NCBI RefSeq assembly: GCF_024171945.1
Contig: NZ_JAMTCR010000004.1
Coordinates: forward strand, 62,001 to 126,000
Length of the DNA stretch: 64,000 nt
Reading direction: 5' to 3'
DNA from: Actinokineospora globicatena
GTDB taxonomy: Bacteria > Actinomycetota > Actinomycetes > Mycobacteriales > Pseudonocardiaceae
The position numbers and the translations under genes are program-made. Positions 1 through 8,832 of this stretch are shown piece by piece (positions within the stretch are counted from its first letter, which is position 1; each line of letters begins with the position of its first letter). The notes under the pieces are model-generated. The model worked only from the letters and a program-made list of their open reading frames with translations, was not told the DNA's origin and did no database searches.

Positions 1-1390
1 ACTTGCCGGAGCCGGTCGCGCCGAGGACGTGCAGGTGGTGGCGGGCGTCGGCCACGCGCAGCGCGACCGGTCGTGGATGCCCGGTATCGGTGATACCGAG
101 GGGTTTGGCGTCCAGGCCGGGGGTGACGATGCCCGGTGGCGGCGCGACGGCGCGGGCTCCGGCGCGTTGGATGCCGGGGATGGCCTCGTCGATGGGCAGG
201 TGGGCGATCGCGGCCAGCTCGGGCACTGACAGCAGGTCCCCGCGCCCGAGCTGCCGGTAGTCGATCGTCGCGCCGGGATGGCGCAGGCGGCGGCGGGTGA
301 AGTGGTTGTGCTCGGTGTAGGAGGCGAACGAGGCGGCGAGGGCGTGGGCACGTCCGCGGGCGACCTCGCGCGCCTGGCGCAGCTGGTGCTCGTCGGTATC
401 GGCGGGCAGCAGTGTCGCCACGGCGTAGCGCACCACCGTCTCGAACTGGCTTCCGCGTTGTTTGGCGACGATCGCCCTGTTCTGGGCGCTGTATTCCAGG
501 GAGGTCTGTGGGTCGGAGTGCAGCGCCCCGGTGGCCGTGCGGGCCGAGGCCGTGCGGCGAGTTCGGCGTCCCGTGCCGGGGGTGATCAGGTCGAGCAGGC
601 GCCCCACGATCCGGGTCGAGCCCCCGGTGTGGACGTGGCGGGCGGCGCGGCGGGCTTTCTGGACGCGGCGTCCGGTGACCGGGCGCGCCAGCACCTGCAC
701 ACAGGCGTGTTCGCCGCGACCGAGTCCGACCGGGGCGCCGAGCAGGGCACGGATGGGGTCGGCGGCGAAGTCCGACCGGATCGGCAACGCCTCTGCCCTG
801 GCGAGGCGAAGCTCTCCGCCGACCACCAACCGCCGCTGCTCCTCGCCTGGTGTGGGTAGTGGTGGTTCGGCGGGGCCGACGCGGGTGTGCGCGCCGGGCC
901 ACGCCGCTTCCACGGCGCGCTCGACCAGGCCGGGCGGGATGACACCGGGCACCCAGAGCCGAATCGCTACCCCGGCCTCGGAGAACACGTACTCGCAACC
1001 GACATGTGGCTGGCCGGTGAAAGCCCGCCTCCATCCCGGCCGCAGCAGCCCGACCAGGTTGGACCACAGCGCCGCACCGCCCGCGGGGTCCACCGTGGGT
1101 GGGGCGAGCACGGTGATCTGGCGGGCGTCGGCCAGCAGCAGCTCGTGACACCGCCGCAGCCACCGTTGCCATGCGACCACGACGACCGTTGCCACGACCG
1201 CGAGCACCGGCACCGCGACCGGACCCCAGGTCAGGGCGAGATCACGGAGCCGTCCCAGCAGCGCGGCGAACGCGCCGCCTGGGTCTCGCAGGTAGTCCTC
1301 CACCCACCCCGACGCCGACACGGTGCCCGGCAGCGGCGCGTGCGGGACGCCGGCGGGCATCGCGTGCTTGAGACTCGGGTGCGGGCTCAT
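1..1390 (-). CDS. Type IV secretion coupling-type ATPase (partial, C-terminal part missing)
   Basis: The gene starts at ATG 1390, overlapping the upstream VirB4-like stop by 4 nt (ATGA), and runs off the left edge after 463 codons. A membrane segment is visible around residues 52-74 (valine/alanine-rich, ending at WQRWL). A long soluble region follows, and a Walker A motif GATGSGKS lies exactly at the window edge. The position downstream of a VirB4-like gene and the late P-loop suggest a TraG/VirD4-like or FtsK-like motor that feeds DNA or protein into the channel. The ATPase core is not visible, so the exact family cannot be fixed. Confidence 0.72.
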   Translation of the reverse strand, partial: MSPHPSLKHAMPAGVPHAPLPGTVSASGWVEDYLRDPGGAFAALLGRLRDLALTWGPVAVPVLAVVATVVVVAWQRWLRRCHELLLADARQITVLAPPTVDPAGGAALWSNLVGLLRPGWRRAFTGQPHVGCEYVFSEAGVAIRLWVPGVIPPGLVERAVEAAWPGAHTRVGPAEPPLPTPGEEQRRLVVGGELRLARAEALPIRSDFAADPIRALLGAPVGLGRGEHACVQVLARPVTGRRVQKARRAARHVHTGGSTRIVGRLLDLITPGTGRRTRRTASARTATGALHSDPQTSLEYSAQNRAIVAKQRGSQFETVVRYAVATLLPADTDEHQLRQAREVARGRAHALAASFASYTEHNHFTRRRLRHPGATIDYRQLGRGDLLSVPELAAIAHLPIDEAIPGIQRAGARAVAPPPGIVTPGLDAKPLGITDTGHPRPVALRVADARHHLHVLGATGSGK

Positions 1391-3276
1391 CCGACACCGA
1401 GATCGATCGGGTCACCCTCGTCGTCGAACTCGTCGGCGACGCCGAGGTCGACGAACGCGTCCTCGCCCGCCTGGCCGCCGGTGTAGGTGGCGAGTTCGGC
1501 AGGGTTGCTGGTGACCAGGTGGTGCTCGGTCGGGGAAGCGATGACCTGGAACGCGACCCGCTGCGTTCCCGACGACAACAAGCCCTGTCCGCGATCGGCC
1601 GAGAGCAGGAACGCGCGTTCGCCTGCGGAGAGGTTGAAGGCTCGGCCGACCTCGTCGATGGCCTGCGGCGCTTGGTGCAGCAGGATCTGGGTGGCGGCGT
1701 TGGACACAATCGCGAGGCCGAGGTCGCTGCTGAGGAGATCCGGGGTGTCCTGGGTGGAGACGGTAACCCCCGCCCAGTGCTTTCTGCTCGTCTTGGCCAG
1801 GCGGAACAGGAACTCGGCACCGGCTTTCTGTTGCATGAGCACCCACGCCTCGTCCACGATGGCCAGCCGCGGGCGGCGGATGGCCGGATTGGATATCCGG
1901 TGCCAGACCGAGTCCAGCACGAGCAGGGTGCCGACGCCTTTCAGTTCGTCGGGGAGGTCGCGCAGGCTGAACACGATGAGGTGTCCCTCGGGGCTGGTGC
2001 TGGTCGGGCCGTCGAATAGCTGCCGGAAAGCACCGTCCACAAAGGGGTGTAGTCGGGCGGCGAGTTCGGCCGCGGACCGCTCGCCCACCTGGCCGGCTTC
2101 AGCGAGTCGATCGCGCAGGTCACGCAGGATCGGAGAGGGGCGGGTCCATGTGCGGGGGTCGGCGGTGATGCCGACGGACTGGTAGGTCGCGGCGATCGCC
2201 CGATCCAACGCAGCCCGCTCACCCGCCCCCAGCTCCTCACCCACGAGCACGGCGATCACCGTGTGCAGGAACAGGCTGCGTCGCGTGAGAGCGTCCTTGG
2301 GCGCGGTGCGGCGACCGTCACTTCTGGTGTGGATGGGCAGGTCGAACGGGTTCAACCGGACGCCTTGGGCGCCGAGGTGGACGTAGGCGCCGCCGACAGC
2401 GGTGGCGAGGCGGGCGTATTCGTCCTCGGGGTCGATGACGGCGATCTCGATACCCCGGTACAGGCTGCGCAGCAGCTCCAGCTTGACCAGATAGGACTTG
2501 CCGGAGCCACTACGGCCGAGGATCACGCTGTTGTGGTTGTGCATCCCGTCGCCGAACCGATCCCAGTGCACCAGCCCTTGGGAGCCGATGTTGTAGCCGT
2601 AGAGCACCCCGGACGGGGCCGCGACGCTGGTGGGGTCGGGTGCGGGCAGGTCGGGGCTGGTGAACGGGAACGACGCGGCCAGCGCGGCGGTGTCGAAGGT
2701 ACGGCGCATCCCGATCAGGTCCAGGCCCATCGGTAACGTCGAGACCCAGCCCTGCAGGCTGCGGTAGGTGGTGTGTTTGGCGTCCAGCAACAACGACGCG
2801 CACAGCGATCGCAGCGCCGCGACCTCGTCGGCCAGGGTCTTCTCGGTGGTGGCGTGGATGGTCAGGTACAGCCCGGTCCGGAACAACCTCCCCTCGCCGC
2901 GCGCCACCCTGGAACTGAGGTCGTAGGCGTCTTCGGTGGCGGCCTCGACGCGGGGGTCGAACAGGCGGCCGTGCTCGGCGGTGTGGCGGCGCCCGGCCTC
3001 CAGCTTCGCGAGTTGTTTCTTGAGCCGGTCGGCGGCGGTGGCGGGTTCGATAGGTTCGATGTGGACGGACACGTCGACGCGGCCGGGGTAGGTCAGCAAG
3101 GGGGCCAGCCATCCGGGGTGGACCTCGCGGGGGAAGCCGACGACCGCGAACGAGGAGACCCATTCGCCGCCCACCTCGAGGTGCCGGGCGGCGACGGACA
3201 GGGCGTCGGGGGTGAACGCGGCGGCCCCGGGCGCTACAGCTGCCGAGGTGTTGGTGCGGCGGGTGCGGGTGCCCAT
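1387..3276 (-). CDS. VirB4-like conjugation ATPase
   Basis: This is a 629-aa cytoplasmic or membrane-associated ATPase that would power assembly of the ICE1 mating channel. Walker A is GRSGSGKS with K260, and the Walker B region is IVDEAW with D475-E476. Between them are conserved stretches such as IDPEDEY and VSTQDTPDLL, typical of VirB4/TraC-type ATPases. ATG 3276 was chosen because it overlaps the previous stop (TGATG). A longer open frame continues upstream, but only as a shadow of the neighbouring genes. The gene belongs to the minus-strand operon pilin-VirB6-PrgI-VirB4-coupling ATPase. Confidence 0.88.
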   Translation of the reverse strand: MGTRTRRTNTSAAVAPGAAAFTPDALSVAARHLEVGGEWVSSFAVVGFPREVHPGWLAPLLTYPGRVDVSVHIEPIEPATAADRLKKQLAKLEAGRRHTAEHGRLFDPRVEAATEDAYDLSSRVARGEGRLFRTGLYLTIHATTEKTLADEVAALRSLCASLLLDAKHTTYRSLQGWVSTLPMGLDLIGMRRTFDTAALAASFPFTSPDLPAPDPTSVAAPSGVLYGYNIGSQGLVHWDRFGDGMHNHNSVILGRSGSGKSYLVKLELLRSLYRGIEIAVIDPEDEYARLATAVGGAYVHLGAQGVRLNPFDLPIHTRSDGRRTAPKDALTRRSLFLHTVIAVLVGEELGAGERAALDRAIAATYQSVGITADPRTWTRPSPILRDLRDRLAEAGQVGERSAAELAARLHPFVDGAFRQLFDGPTSTSPEGHLIVFSLRDLPDELKGVGTLLVLDSVWHRISNPAIRRPRLAIVDEAWVLMQQKAGAEFLFRLAKTSRKHWAGVTVSTQDTPDLLSSDLGLAIVSNAATQILLHQAPQAIDEVGRAFNLSAGERAFLLSADRGQGLLSSGTQRVAFQVIASPTEHHLVTSNPAELATYTGGQAGEDAFVDLGVADEFDDEGDPIDLGVG

Positions 3277-4466
3277 CAGGAGCGTCCCCTCTCGTCCTCG
3301 ACGGTGTCGTAGTCCCAGTCGTCGTCCTCGTCGTGGGTGGGCATCCGGGGGTTGTGCTGGGAGACGGTGTCGTGGTCGTCCTCGACGAACCCCGCGGCGC
3401 TGGTGGTGATGACCTCGTCGGCGCCCGCCAGCTCGGCCGAGGGCGGCAGCAGGCTGTCCGGGTTGCACGCCGAGGCCAGCACGGCGGTGACCTGCCCGGC
3501 GTCGAGCGGGGTCACCACGATCCCGGCCGAGGACAGCAGCTCCGCCGCCTCGCCGAGGCGACGCACCAGACGCGACTCCGCCGCCCTCCGCGCACCCGCG
3601 TCGGCACGCTTGTCCGCGTTCTTGCGGCGCTTGCCGGTCATCGCGGCGAGCACCGCCAGAGGGCCGGGGCCGCCCAGCCCGTCGGTCGGCGCGGCGACAC
3701 CGAGGGGCTCGCGCAGCACGAGCAGCACCTGGCGGCGCAGCAGGTCGGACTGCTGCCCGAGCTGCACGAGGTAGTCGGCGTGCTCGACCGCCGCGGCCTC
3801 CAACGCCGGGTGCGGCAGCCCACCGGCCCGCTCCCGCAGCTCGGCGATCTGCGCGGACAAGTCCAAGCGCTCGGTCCGCACGAGAACCTGCACCGGGGCG
3901 GTGAGGGAGTGCAGGTAGCGGCCGAAGGAGGCGACCAACGCCTCCTGCTCGTTCGGCGTCCGCAGCGCGAAGTTCACCGTGCTGGCCACCGCGACCACGG
4001 CCAGACCGTCGGCACCCAGGTCGACCACCCCGGCTTCGGTGACCGCCTCGGCGGGCAACCGCAACGCCGACGGCGACACCCCTCCGCCAGGAGGCGACAC
4101 TTGGCCCATGCCCTTCCTCACTCCGGCGTCGGCGGGGTTGGTGTTGAGCCAGGGGGGTGCGGGCCGGACGCCCTCGGGAGCGGCGACGCGGTGACGCGGG
4201 GCCAGGCGCTGGCGGATCGCGGCGAGCAGCAACATGTCCATCGGCACGCCGTCGCGGCGGCCCAGCGCCAGCATTGCCGACGCGGCGCCGACGGGGACCG
4301 CCACAGCCAGGAACACCGCCAACGGAACGAGGGCGCGAGTGGCGGCCCACAGCAGGTAGAGCACCGCTCCGGCGGCGGAGAGGATCGCGAGCTGGCGGGC
4401 GGTCAGGGGGCCGAGGACACGGTCGTGCATGTCCACATCGGCCGGAATGCGCACGGGCGCGGTCAT
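3276..4466 (-). CDS. PrgI-like / SCO6880-type conjugation membrane protein
   Basis: The protein has 396 aa. The N-terminus (IPADVDMHDRVLGPLTARQL) is the characteristic start of PrgI/SCO6880-type proteins of Gram-positive type IV secretion systems. Two adjacent membrane segments at about residues 24-68 are followed by a long soluble domain. Such proteins sit next to VirB4 and are thought to couple it to the membrane channel; no enzymatic motif is visible. ATG 4466 overlaps the preceding VirB6-like stop by 4 nt. The C-terminus is acidic (DEDDDWDYDTVEDE). Confidence 0.8.
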   Translation of the reverse strand: MTAPVRIPADVDMHDRVLGPLTARQLAILSAAGAVLYLLWAATRALVPLAVFLAVAVPVGAASAMLALGRRDGVPMDMLLLAAIRQRLAPRHRVAAPEGVRPAPPWLNTNPADAGVRKGMGQVSPPGGGVSPSALRLPAEAVTEAGVVDLGADGLAVVAVASTVNFALRTPNEQEALVASFGRYLHSLTAPVQVLVRTERLDLSAQIAELRERAGGLPHPALEAAAVEHADYLVQLGQQSDLLRRQVLLVLREPLGVAAPTDGLGGPGPLAVLAAMTGKRRKNADKRADAGARRAAESRLVRRLGEAAELLSSAGIVVTPLDAGQVTAVLASACNPDSLLPPSAELAGADEVITTSAAGFVEDDHDTVSQHNPRMPTHDEDDDWDYDTVEDERGRS

Positions 4467-6790
4467 GACTTACCTCCGGACTGGGGAGCGGGCCGCGGGG
4501 TAAGCGGCGGGGGCGGTGGGGGAGGCGGAGCGAGGCGCGGCGGCTTCGGCAGATCCAGCGGCAACCGCAGCTGCTTCCCGGCACGCGGTGCCGGGCGCGA
4601 GGGCGCGGGAGAGGATGGCGCCGGTGTCGATGACGGCGGTGGTGTGGGAGTCCGCCGCACGCCCTCCAGCGGCAGCGGGTACTGACCTGTGCTGGTCGGG
4701 CGAATCGCCTTGTACGGGTCGAACGGCAACTCCGGCTGCACGACCCGGGGCCGTGCAGCCGTCGGCTTCGGCGGCACCGGGCTCTGGGTCGACGCGGGTG
4801 GCGGGACTGACACTCGCCGCACACCGTCCAACGGCAGCGGGTACTGCCCCGAGCTGGTCGGGCGGTTGCTCTTGTAGGGGTCGAACGGCAGCTCGGGTTG
4901 TGTCGCGCGGGGACGACGAGCGGTCGCGGTGGCCGGTGTCGGGGTGGGTGGACGCGGTACTCGTCGCACCCCGGCCAGCGGGAGCGGGTATTGCCCGGAG
5001 CTGGTGGGGCGGTTGCCCTTGTAGGGATCAAACGGCAGCTCGGGCTGCGTCGCACGTTTTCTACCCGTGCGGGAGACGCCGGGATCGGCCACCGAAGGTA
5101 ATGGAGCGGTCGTAGAGGTGGGGTGCACCTTCAGGGGCAGTCGGTATTGGCCGTCGCGTCCGAAGAGCGGCTTGTTCTCCGGCCAGTCCTCGCCCAACGG
5201 CAACGCCAGCTGACGCCCCTGGCCCGCGCCCGGGGTGGCCGGTGTCACTGTCGGCCTTGGGGCCTTCTTTCCCGCGCCCGGGCGGGTGCGGCGAACACCG
5301 GGCAATGGCAGCATCAACTGACCGCTCGAAGTGGCGCGCGTGGACCTGTATGGGTCGAGCTGACCGTCGCCGCCCCCGTCGCCGCGGCCTCCGTTCTTCG
5401 CGGTGCCGGTCGAGTGGGTTCCCCGCCGCGCGCCGCCTCCGCCGCCGAGCAGGCCGAACGTCTTGTACGCGAGGAAGCCCTTGACGAGTCCGCCGATCAG
5501 GGACCGTCCACCGCCTCCGCCGCGGATGGATCCGAGTACCCAGAACGGGATCTTGAACAGGATGTACATCAACGACAGCGCCACGAGGAGGTTGACCAGC
5601 CCGGACATGGTCGGTCCGAAGATGGTGAACCCACCCGGCGCGAGGAAGATCTTCACGGCGGTGATGAGGGTGAGGCTTTGCCCGATCTGGATGGCCAGGC
5701 AGCCGCCGTAGGCTTTCCACCACCAGTAGCCGATGCCCTCGGTCTGGGGGAGGGCGTGGAATATCAACGCCAGTGGCGCGCCGCTGATGAGCAGCAGGGT
5801 CAGGGCGACGCGGACGGCGTAGGTGGTGAGCAGGGCGATGAGCATTCCGGCGATGACGATGCCGATGAAGACGATCCAGAGGCCGCCGTTGAGTGATCCG
5901 ATGACGAGGTTGCGCAGTGTCTGCCCGGCGGTGGTGGCGTCGACGCCACCACCCATGATCGCGGCGACGAGTGCGTTGGCGATCTGGATGCCTTTGGTCG
6001 CCACCCACAACGACAGCGCTCCGGACAGGAACCCGACCACGAGCCGGGGGAGGAGTTCTTTGATCGAGTGTCGTGTTTGGAGGGTCTGGTAGCTCATGGC
6101 GATGACGCCCGCGATGAGGACGAGCAGCCCGTAGGCGATGACGAGGATCTGCCAGGAGTTGTTCCACAGCTCGCCGAGCCGGGGGAGTGAGTCGGGCATC
6201 GGAGTGGTCAACAACGTGCGCGACAGCAGGTCCAGCAGCGGGTTGAGGGCTTCGGTGACGATGCCGCGGAAGAAGCCGTTGATGGCCTCGGTGATGCACG
6301 CGCCGATGTCGGTGATCCCGCAGTCGTCCTCCTCGTCACCGCCTTGTCCCGGCTGCCCCGTCCCCGGCCCGGGTGCGGGTGTGGGTGTGGTGGTCGCGCC
6401 GGGTCGGGGGATGCAGCCCTCGCCGGTGCACGGCGGCTTCGACGAAGTGGGTGTCCCGGTCGTGGACGGGGGCCCGCAGACCGGCAACGGCAGCGAGCCG
6501 CACGGGTCGGGGTCGACCGTGGGAATCGGCAGCACAGGCGGCTGCACGGCGGCGGCCAGAGACACCTGTGGGCTGGTACGGGAGCCGGTGTCCGCAGCGG
6601 CTAGTGCGGCAACGAGGAGGACGAGCAGACTGATCGTCAACGCCACCAGGGCCCGCGCTCGCGCGAACCGTGTCTTTCGTCTGCCTGCTGTCGGTGGTGC
6701 GAGCATGGGTCGGTCCGTGACTCGGCCCGATCCGTCTCGCGTGGTCGCTGCCGCGGCATTTGGCGACGCGGTGCCGGTAGGAGTGGTCAT
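4463..6790 (-). CDS. VirB6/TrbL-like polytopic channel protein with repetitive tail
   Basis: The protein has 775 aa. A signal-anchor lies at about residues 46-66. A proline/threonine-rich, presumably extracellular linker contains several cysteines, and six or more membrane segments follow at about residues 190-440, as in VirB6/TrbL inner-membrane channel proteins. After a glycine-rich stretch (LLGGGGGARR) the last 300 residues form a disordered tail. It holds ten copies of a short motif of the form Q-x-x-LP-L/F, such as QPELPF, QYPLPL and QLALPL, several of them in long repeat units. The gene lies between the pilin-like and PrgI-like genes. The tail is unusual for the family. Confidence 0.82.
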   Translation of the reverse strand: MTTPTGTASPNAAAATTRDGSGRVTDRPMLAPPTAGRRKTRFARARALVALTISLLVLLVAALAAADTGSRTSPQVSLAAAVQPPVLPIPTVDPDPCGSLPLPVCGPPSTTGTPTSSKPPCTGEGCIPRPGATTTPTPAPGPGTGQPGQGGDEEDDCGITDIGACITEAINGFFRGIVTEALNPLLDLLSRTLLTTPMPDSLPRLGELWNNSWQILVIAYGLLVLIAGVIAMSYQTLQTRHSIKELLPRLVVGFLSGALSLWVATKGIQIANALVAAIMGGGVDATTAGQTLRNLVIGSLNGGLWIVFIGIVIAGMLIALLTTYAVRVALTLLLISGAPLALIFHALPQTEGIGYWWWKAYGGCLAIQIGQSLTLITAVKIFLAPGGFTIFGPTMSGLVNLLVALSLMYILFKIPFWVLGSIRGGGGGRSLIGGLVKGFLAYKTFGLLGGGGGARRGTHSTGTAKNGGRGDGGGDGQLDPYRSTRATSSGQLMLPLPGVRRTRPGAGKKAPRPTVTPATPGAGQGRQLALPLGEDWPENKPLFGRDGQYRLPLKVHPTSTTAPLPSVADPGVSRTGRKRATQPELPFDPYKGNRPTSSGQYPLPLAGVRRVPRPPTPTPATATARRPRATQPELPFDPYKSNRPTSSGQYPLPLDGVRRVSVPPPASTQSPVPPKPTAARPRVVQPELPFDPYKAIRPTSTGQYPLPLEGVRRTPTPPPSSTPAPSSPAPSRPAPRAGKQLRLPLDLPKPPRLAPPPPPPPPLTPRPAPQSGGKS
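4540..5350 (-). repeat. In-frame repeat array in the VirB6-like tail
   Basis: The array encodes ten Q-x-x-LP-(L/F) motifs in order: QLMLPL, QLALPL, QYRLPL, QPELPF, QYPLPL, QPELPF, QYPLPL, QPELPF, QYPLPL, QLRLPL. Three near-identical long units combine QPELPFDPYK, RPTS(S/T)GQYPLPL and GVRR, and a degenerate unit comes first. DNA identity between units is high, which suggests recent tandem duplication. Confidence 0.85.
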
Positions 6791-6794
6791 CGGC

Positions 6795-7274
6795 TCAACC
6801 CCCGACGATGCCCTTGAGCACCGTCACGACCAGCGGGGCCAACGCGGCCAACGCGTACCCGATCCCGGCCGCCTTGAACGCCTCTTTCGACTTCTCCTGC
6901 TCGCCGGGGTCGCCGCCGCCGAACACCCGGCGGACGCCGCCGATGGTGAGGAACACCGTCGCCAGCAGCGCGAGGATGCCCATCAGCCAGTTGCGGATGT
7001 TGGTCAGGACCTCGTCGACGCTGCCCGCGATCGCCAGCACCATGGTGTCCGCGTGCGCCGACGAGGCGGTGGAGAGCACGGCCAGCGAAGCCAGCCCGGT
7101 GACCGCCAAGCCGCGGCGGCGCGATCGTCGACGCCTGACGCACGTGATTGGGTCCGGAGAGGGCGTGGCGTCGCATCCACGTCCGCGCGGGCCGGTGGTC
7201 GGTGTCGTGTCAGGACGGTCGCTTATGGTCTCTCGGTGGGACGAGGGGAACGAGTGGGGTCGGTTCAGGCGCAT
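6795..7274 (-). CDS. Pilin-like small membrane protein (VirB2/TrbC-like)
   Basis: The protein has 159 aa. A basic stretch (RRRRSRRRG) precedes a hydrophobic signal segment ending in SSAHA, and two further hydrophobic helices follow (NWLMGILALLATVFLTIGG and a C-terminal alanine-rich helix ending in LKGIVGG). This is the layout of VirB2/TrbC-like pilins in actinobacterial ICEs. ATG 7274 is preceded by GGGAG at 7-nt spacing and overlaps the HTH gene stop by 10 nt. A GTG at 7143 would leave a more usual signal peptide and is possible. The gene is first in the conjugation operon, 4 nt from the VirB6-like gene. Confidence 0.68.
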   Translation of the reverse strand: MRLNRPHSFPSSHRETISDRPDTTPTTGPRGRGCDATPSPDPITCVRRRRSRRRGLAVTGLASLAVLSTASSAHADTMVLAIAGSVDEVLTNIRNWLMGILALLATVFLTIGGVRRVFGGGDPGEQEKSKEAFKAAGIGYALAALAPLVVTVLKGIVGG

Positions 7275-8287
7275 CGCGACGCTCCCGGAGTCGTGCCCGA
7301 CAGCGACTGGGGCTGGGGCGGGGGATTCGCGGGGGTGTGAGTTCTCCCGCGCCTCTCAACTCCGGAAAATTGGCCTCGCGGGGACACGCGATCTTGAACT
7401 TTCTTCGCCCGTTGTTCCCCGGAGATGGTGGCGGTGCGTGACGGAGCGCCCGTCCCGCGACGGTGTCCGGCCGCGTGGGGACGTGAGGCTGTGTCGGTGT
7501 TCGGGGGCGTCGGTTCGCGGCGGGTGTCCGGTGTGGTCGGGGTGTCGCGGATGTCGGCGAGCAGGTAGTCGGCGAGGCGGAACTCGGCCCGCCTGCGCGC
7601 CTTCTTCACCGCCTGGCGCGACACGTCGCGCACCGCGGCGGCGTCGGCCAGCGACACGTCCTCGAAGCGGGTGGAACCGATGAGCTCGGCCTCGGCCACG
7701 GTGATGACACCCGCGGCGACCGCGTCCGCGAGGACGAAGTCGGGATGCCCCGACGGCGGCGTCGGCGCGGTCGAGGCATACCCGTGACCGGACGGCAGCG
7801 GCGCGTCCAACGCGTCCCGCACGCAGGCGTAGCCGGCGCGGTAGGCGACCCACCGCAACCGGTTGAGGATGCGCGGACGGCGCAGATCGACGGTGGCGAG
7901 TTCGGCGACGAACCCGGCCAGCACCGCCGCGCAGATGTCGCTGGGGTCACCGGCGAACCGCGCCGTCAACCTCGCGCAACTGGCGGTCAGGGTGGGCATC
8001 GCGACACCGACCGCGCCCACGGTCCACGTGCCGCCCTCGGTGCGCGAGAGCAACACCAGGTGCGCCCACACCGCGTCCCGCACCGTCTGCGGGCACCGGC
8101 GCCGCAACAGCCGGTCGCACACCTCGTCCAACGGCACCCGCCGCGCCGGGAAACCAGGGAAGAGGCGGCCATCGATCGACACCGGGTGCGGCCCGGTGAC
8201 CAACCACTCGAACGCCGACCGCGCCGCGTCGAGGGCGTTCGAGACGGGCTCGAAACCCGGACGCGGAATGGAATGACGGGAAGTCAT
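7265..8287 (-). CDS. ICE helix-turn-helix regulator, copy 1
   Basis: The protein has 340 aa and is clearly homologous to the ICE2 protein at 20128-21123. Both share a central block with FAGDPS, PRI, RLRW and AYRAG motifs and a helix-turn-helix-like segment (LADAAAVRDVSRQAVKKARR), reminiscent of sigma region 4. The named family is not recognised. ATG 8287 is preceded by AAGGGG, and a longer start at 8317 has no better ribosome site. It lies between an iteron region and the pilin operon, so it probably controls both. Its C-terminal codons overlap one copy of the 55-bp element described separately. Confidence 0.6.
   Translation of the reverse strand: MTSRHSIPRPGFEPVSNALDAARSAFEWLVTGPHPVSIDGRLFPGFPARRVPLDEVCDRLLRRRCPQTVRDAVWAHLVLLSRTEGGTWTVGAVGVAMPTLTASCARLTARFAGDPSDICAAVLAGFVAELATVDLRRPRILNRLRWVAYRAGYACVRDALDAPLPSGHGYASTAPTPPSGHPDFVLADAVAAGVITVAEAELIGSTRFEDVSLADAAAVRDVSRQAVKKARRRAEFRLADYLLADIRDTPTTPDTRREPTPPNTDTASRPHAAGHRRGTGAPSRTATISGEQRAKKVQDRVSPRGQFSGVERRGRTHTPANPPPQPQSLSGTTPGASRCA
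7354..7406 (-). promoter_or_regulatory. 55-bp conserved element, copy A (before pilin operon)
   Basis: Read on the minus strand, it begins GAAGAAAGTTC, contains GTGTCC and ends TTTTCCGGAGTTGAG. It is about 80 bp upstream of the pilin-like start and inside the 3' end of the HTH gene. Three related copies lie at 8723, 19672 and 21016. Confidence 0.7.
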
Positions 8288-8344
8288 GGAATCGCCCCTT
8301 GAAGCGAGTCGGAACAACGACCCGCCCAGGACGCCACCCGGGGT

Positions 8345-8405
8345 GGTACGAACCTCTTACCGGACTGGTACGGAACTCTTACCGCAGAGGTACCGAACAA
8401 GTACC
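8345..8405 (+). repeat. Three 22-bp-phased iterons
   Basis: GGTACGAACCTCTTACCG (8345), GGTACGGAACTCTTACCG (8367) and GGTACCGAACAAGTACC (8389) start exactly 22 bp apart, two helical turns. Each is an imperfect palindrome with GGTA/TACC arms. An inverted copy, GGTAACAGTTTCGTACC, lies at 8524-8540. They are operator-like sites directly upstream of the HTH gene. Confidence 0.8.
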
Positions 8406-8437
8406 AAGATCGTCCACGCGCGACACAAGATCGTCCA
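8406..8437 (+). repeat. Direct repeat AAGATCGTCCA
   Basis: There are two exact copies of AAGATCGTCCA, at 8406-8416 and 8427-8437, 21 bp apart and directly after the three iterons. A partial third (AAGATCGACGATG) lies near 8473. They may extend the protein-binding array. Confidence 0.6.
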
Positions 8438-8722
8438 GGTGAGCGCTTGTGGATCACGCGGGCGCGCCCGCAAGATCGACGATGGTCGCCGCAGGCGCGG
8501 GTCTTGCTGGGCTTCTGCGGCGCGGTAACAGTTTCGTACCACTCTCGTAGTGCCCGTGACGACGTGGACACGCTCGGCGACGGTCGTAGACGATCGCGCC
8601 CGGCGATTCTCGAGGAAAATTGTCAACCCGCGTCGACGAGGCGCTTGCCAGGGCGGGATACCTGCTCTCGCGTACGTGCGGACGCGAGCCTCATCCCCTG
8701 CGATTCGTTCTCGAAAGTCGAC

Positions 8723-8777
8723 GAAAAAAGTTCGTCGATCGGTGTCCCCGGAGGGACTGTTTTCCGGAGTTAAGGGG
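8723..8777 (+). promoter_or_regulatory. 55-bp conserved element, copy B (before methyltransferase operon)
   Basis: It begins GAAAAAAGTTC, contains GTGTCCCCGG and ends TTTTCCGGAGTTAAGGGG. It ends 56 bp upstream of the GTG start at 8833. Its core TTTTCCGGAGTT is identical to copy A. Confidence 0.7.
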
Positions 8778-8832
8778 TGTCCTCAAGCGCCACGCCTCGG
8801 CGGGCGCGACCCACCCTCCCGAAGGGACACCC

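Larger units (their letters stand above)
8288..8832. promoter_or_regulatory. Divergent control region of ICE1
   Basis: This 545-bp gene-free stretch lies between the HTH gene (minus) and the methyltransferase operon (plus). It holds three 22-bp-phased repeats, an inverted fourth copy, a repeated AAGATCGTCCA and 55-bp element copy B. It probably contains the promoters of both operons. A transfer origin is possible but nothing here proves it. Confidence 0.6.

Noticed and set aside
3277-5055. Open frame extending the VirB4-like gene to 1222 aa
   Set aside because: The upstream part is antisense-like Arg/Pro shadow of the PrgI- and VirB6-like genes; ATG 3276 overlaps the preceding stop exactly.
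7143-7143. GTG 7143 as pilin start
   Set aside because: It would give a typical signal peptide, but the ribosome site is weaker than at ATG 7274, and the ICE2 remnant conserves the 7274-type start.
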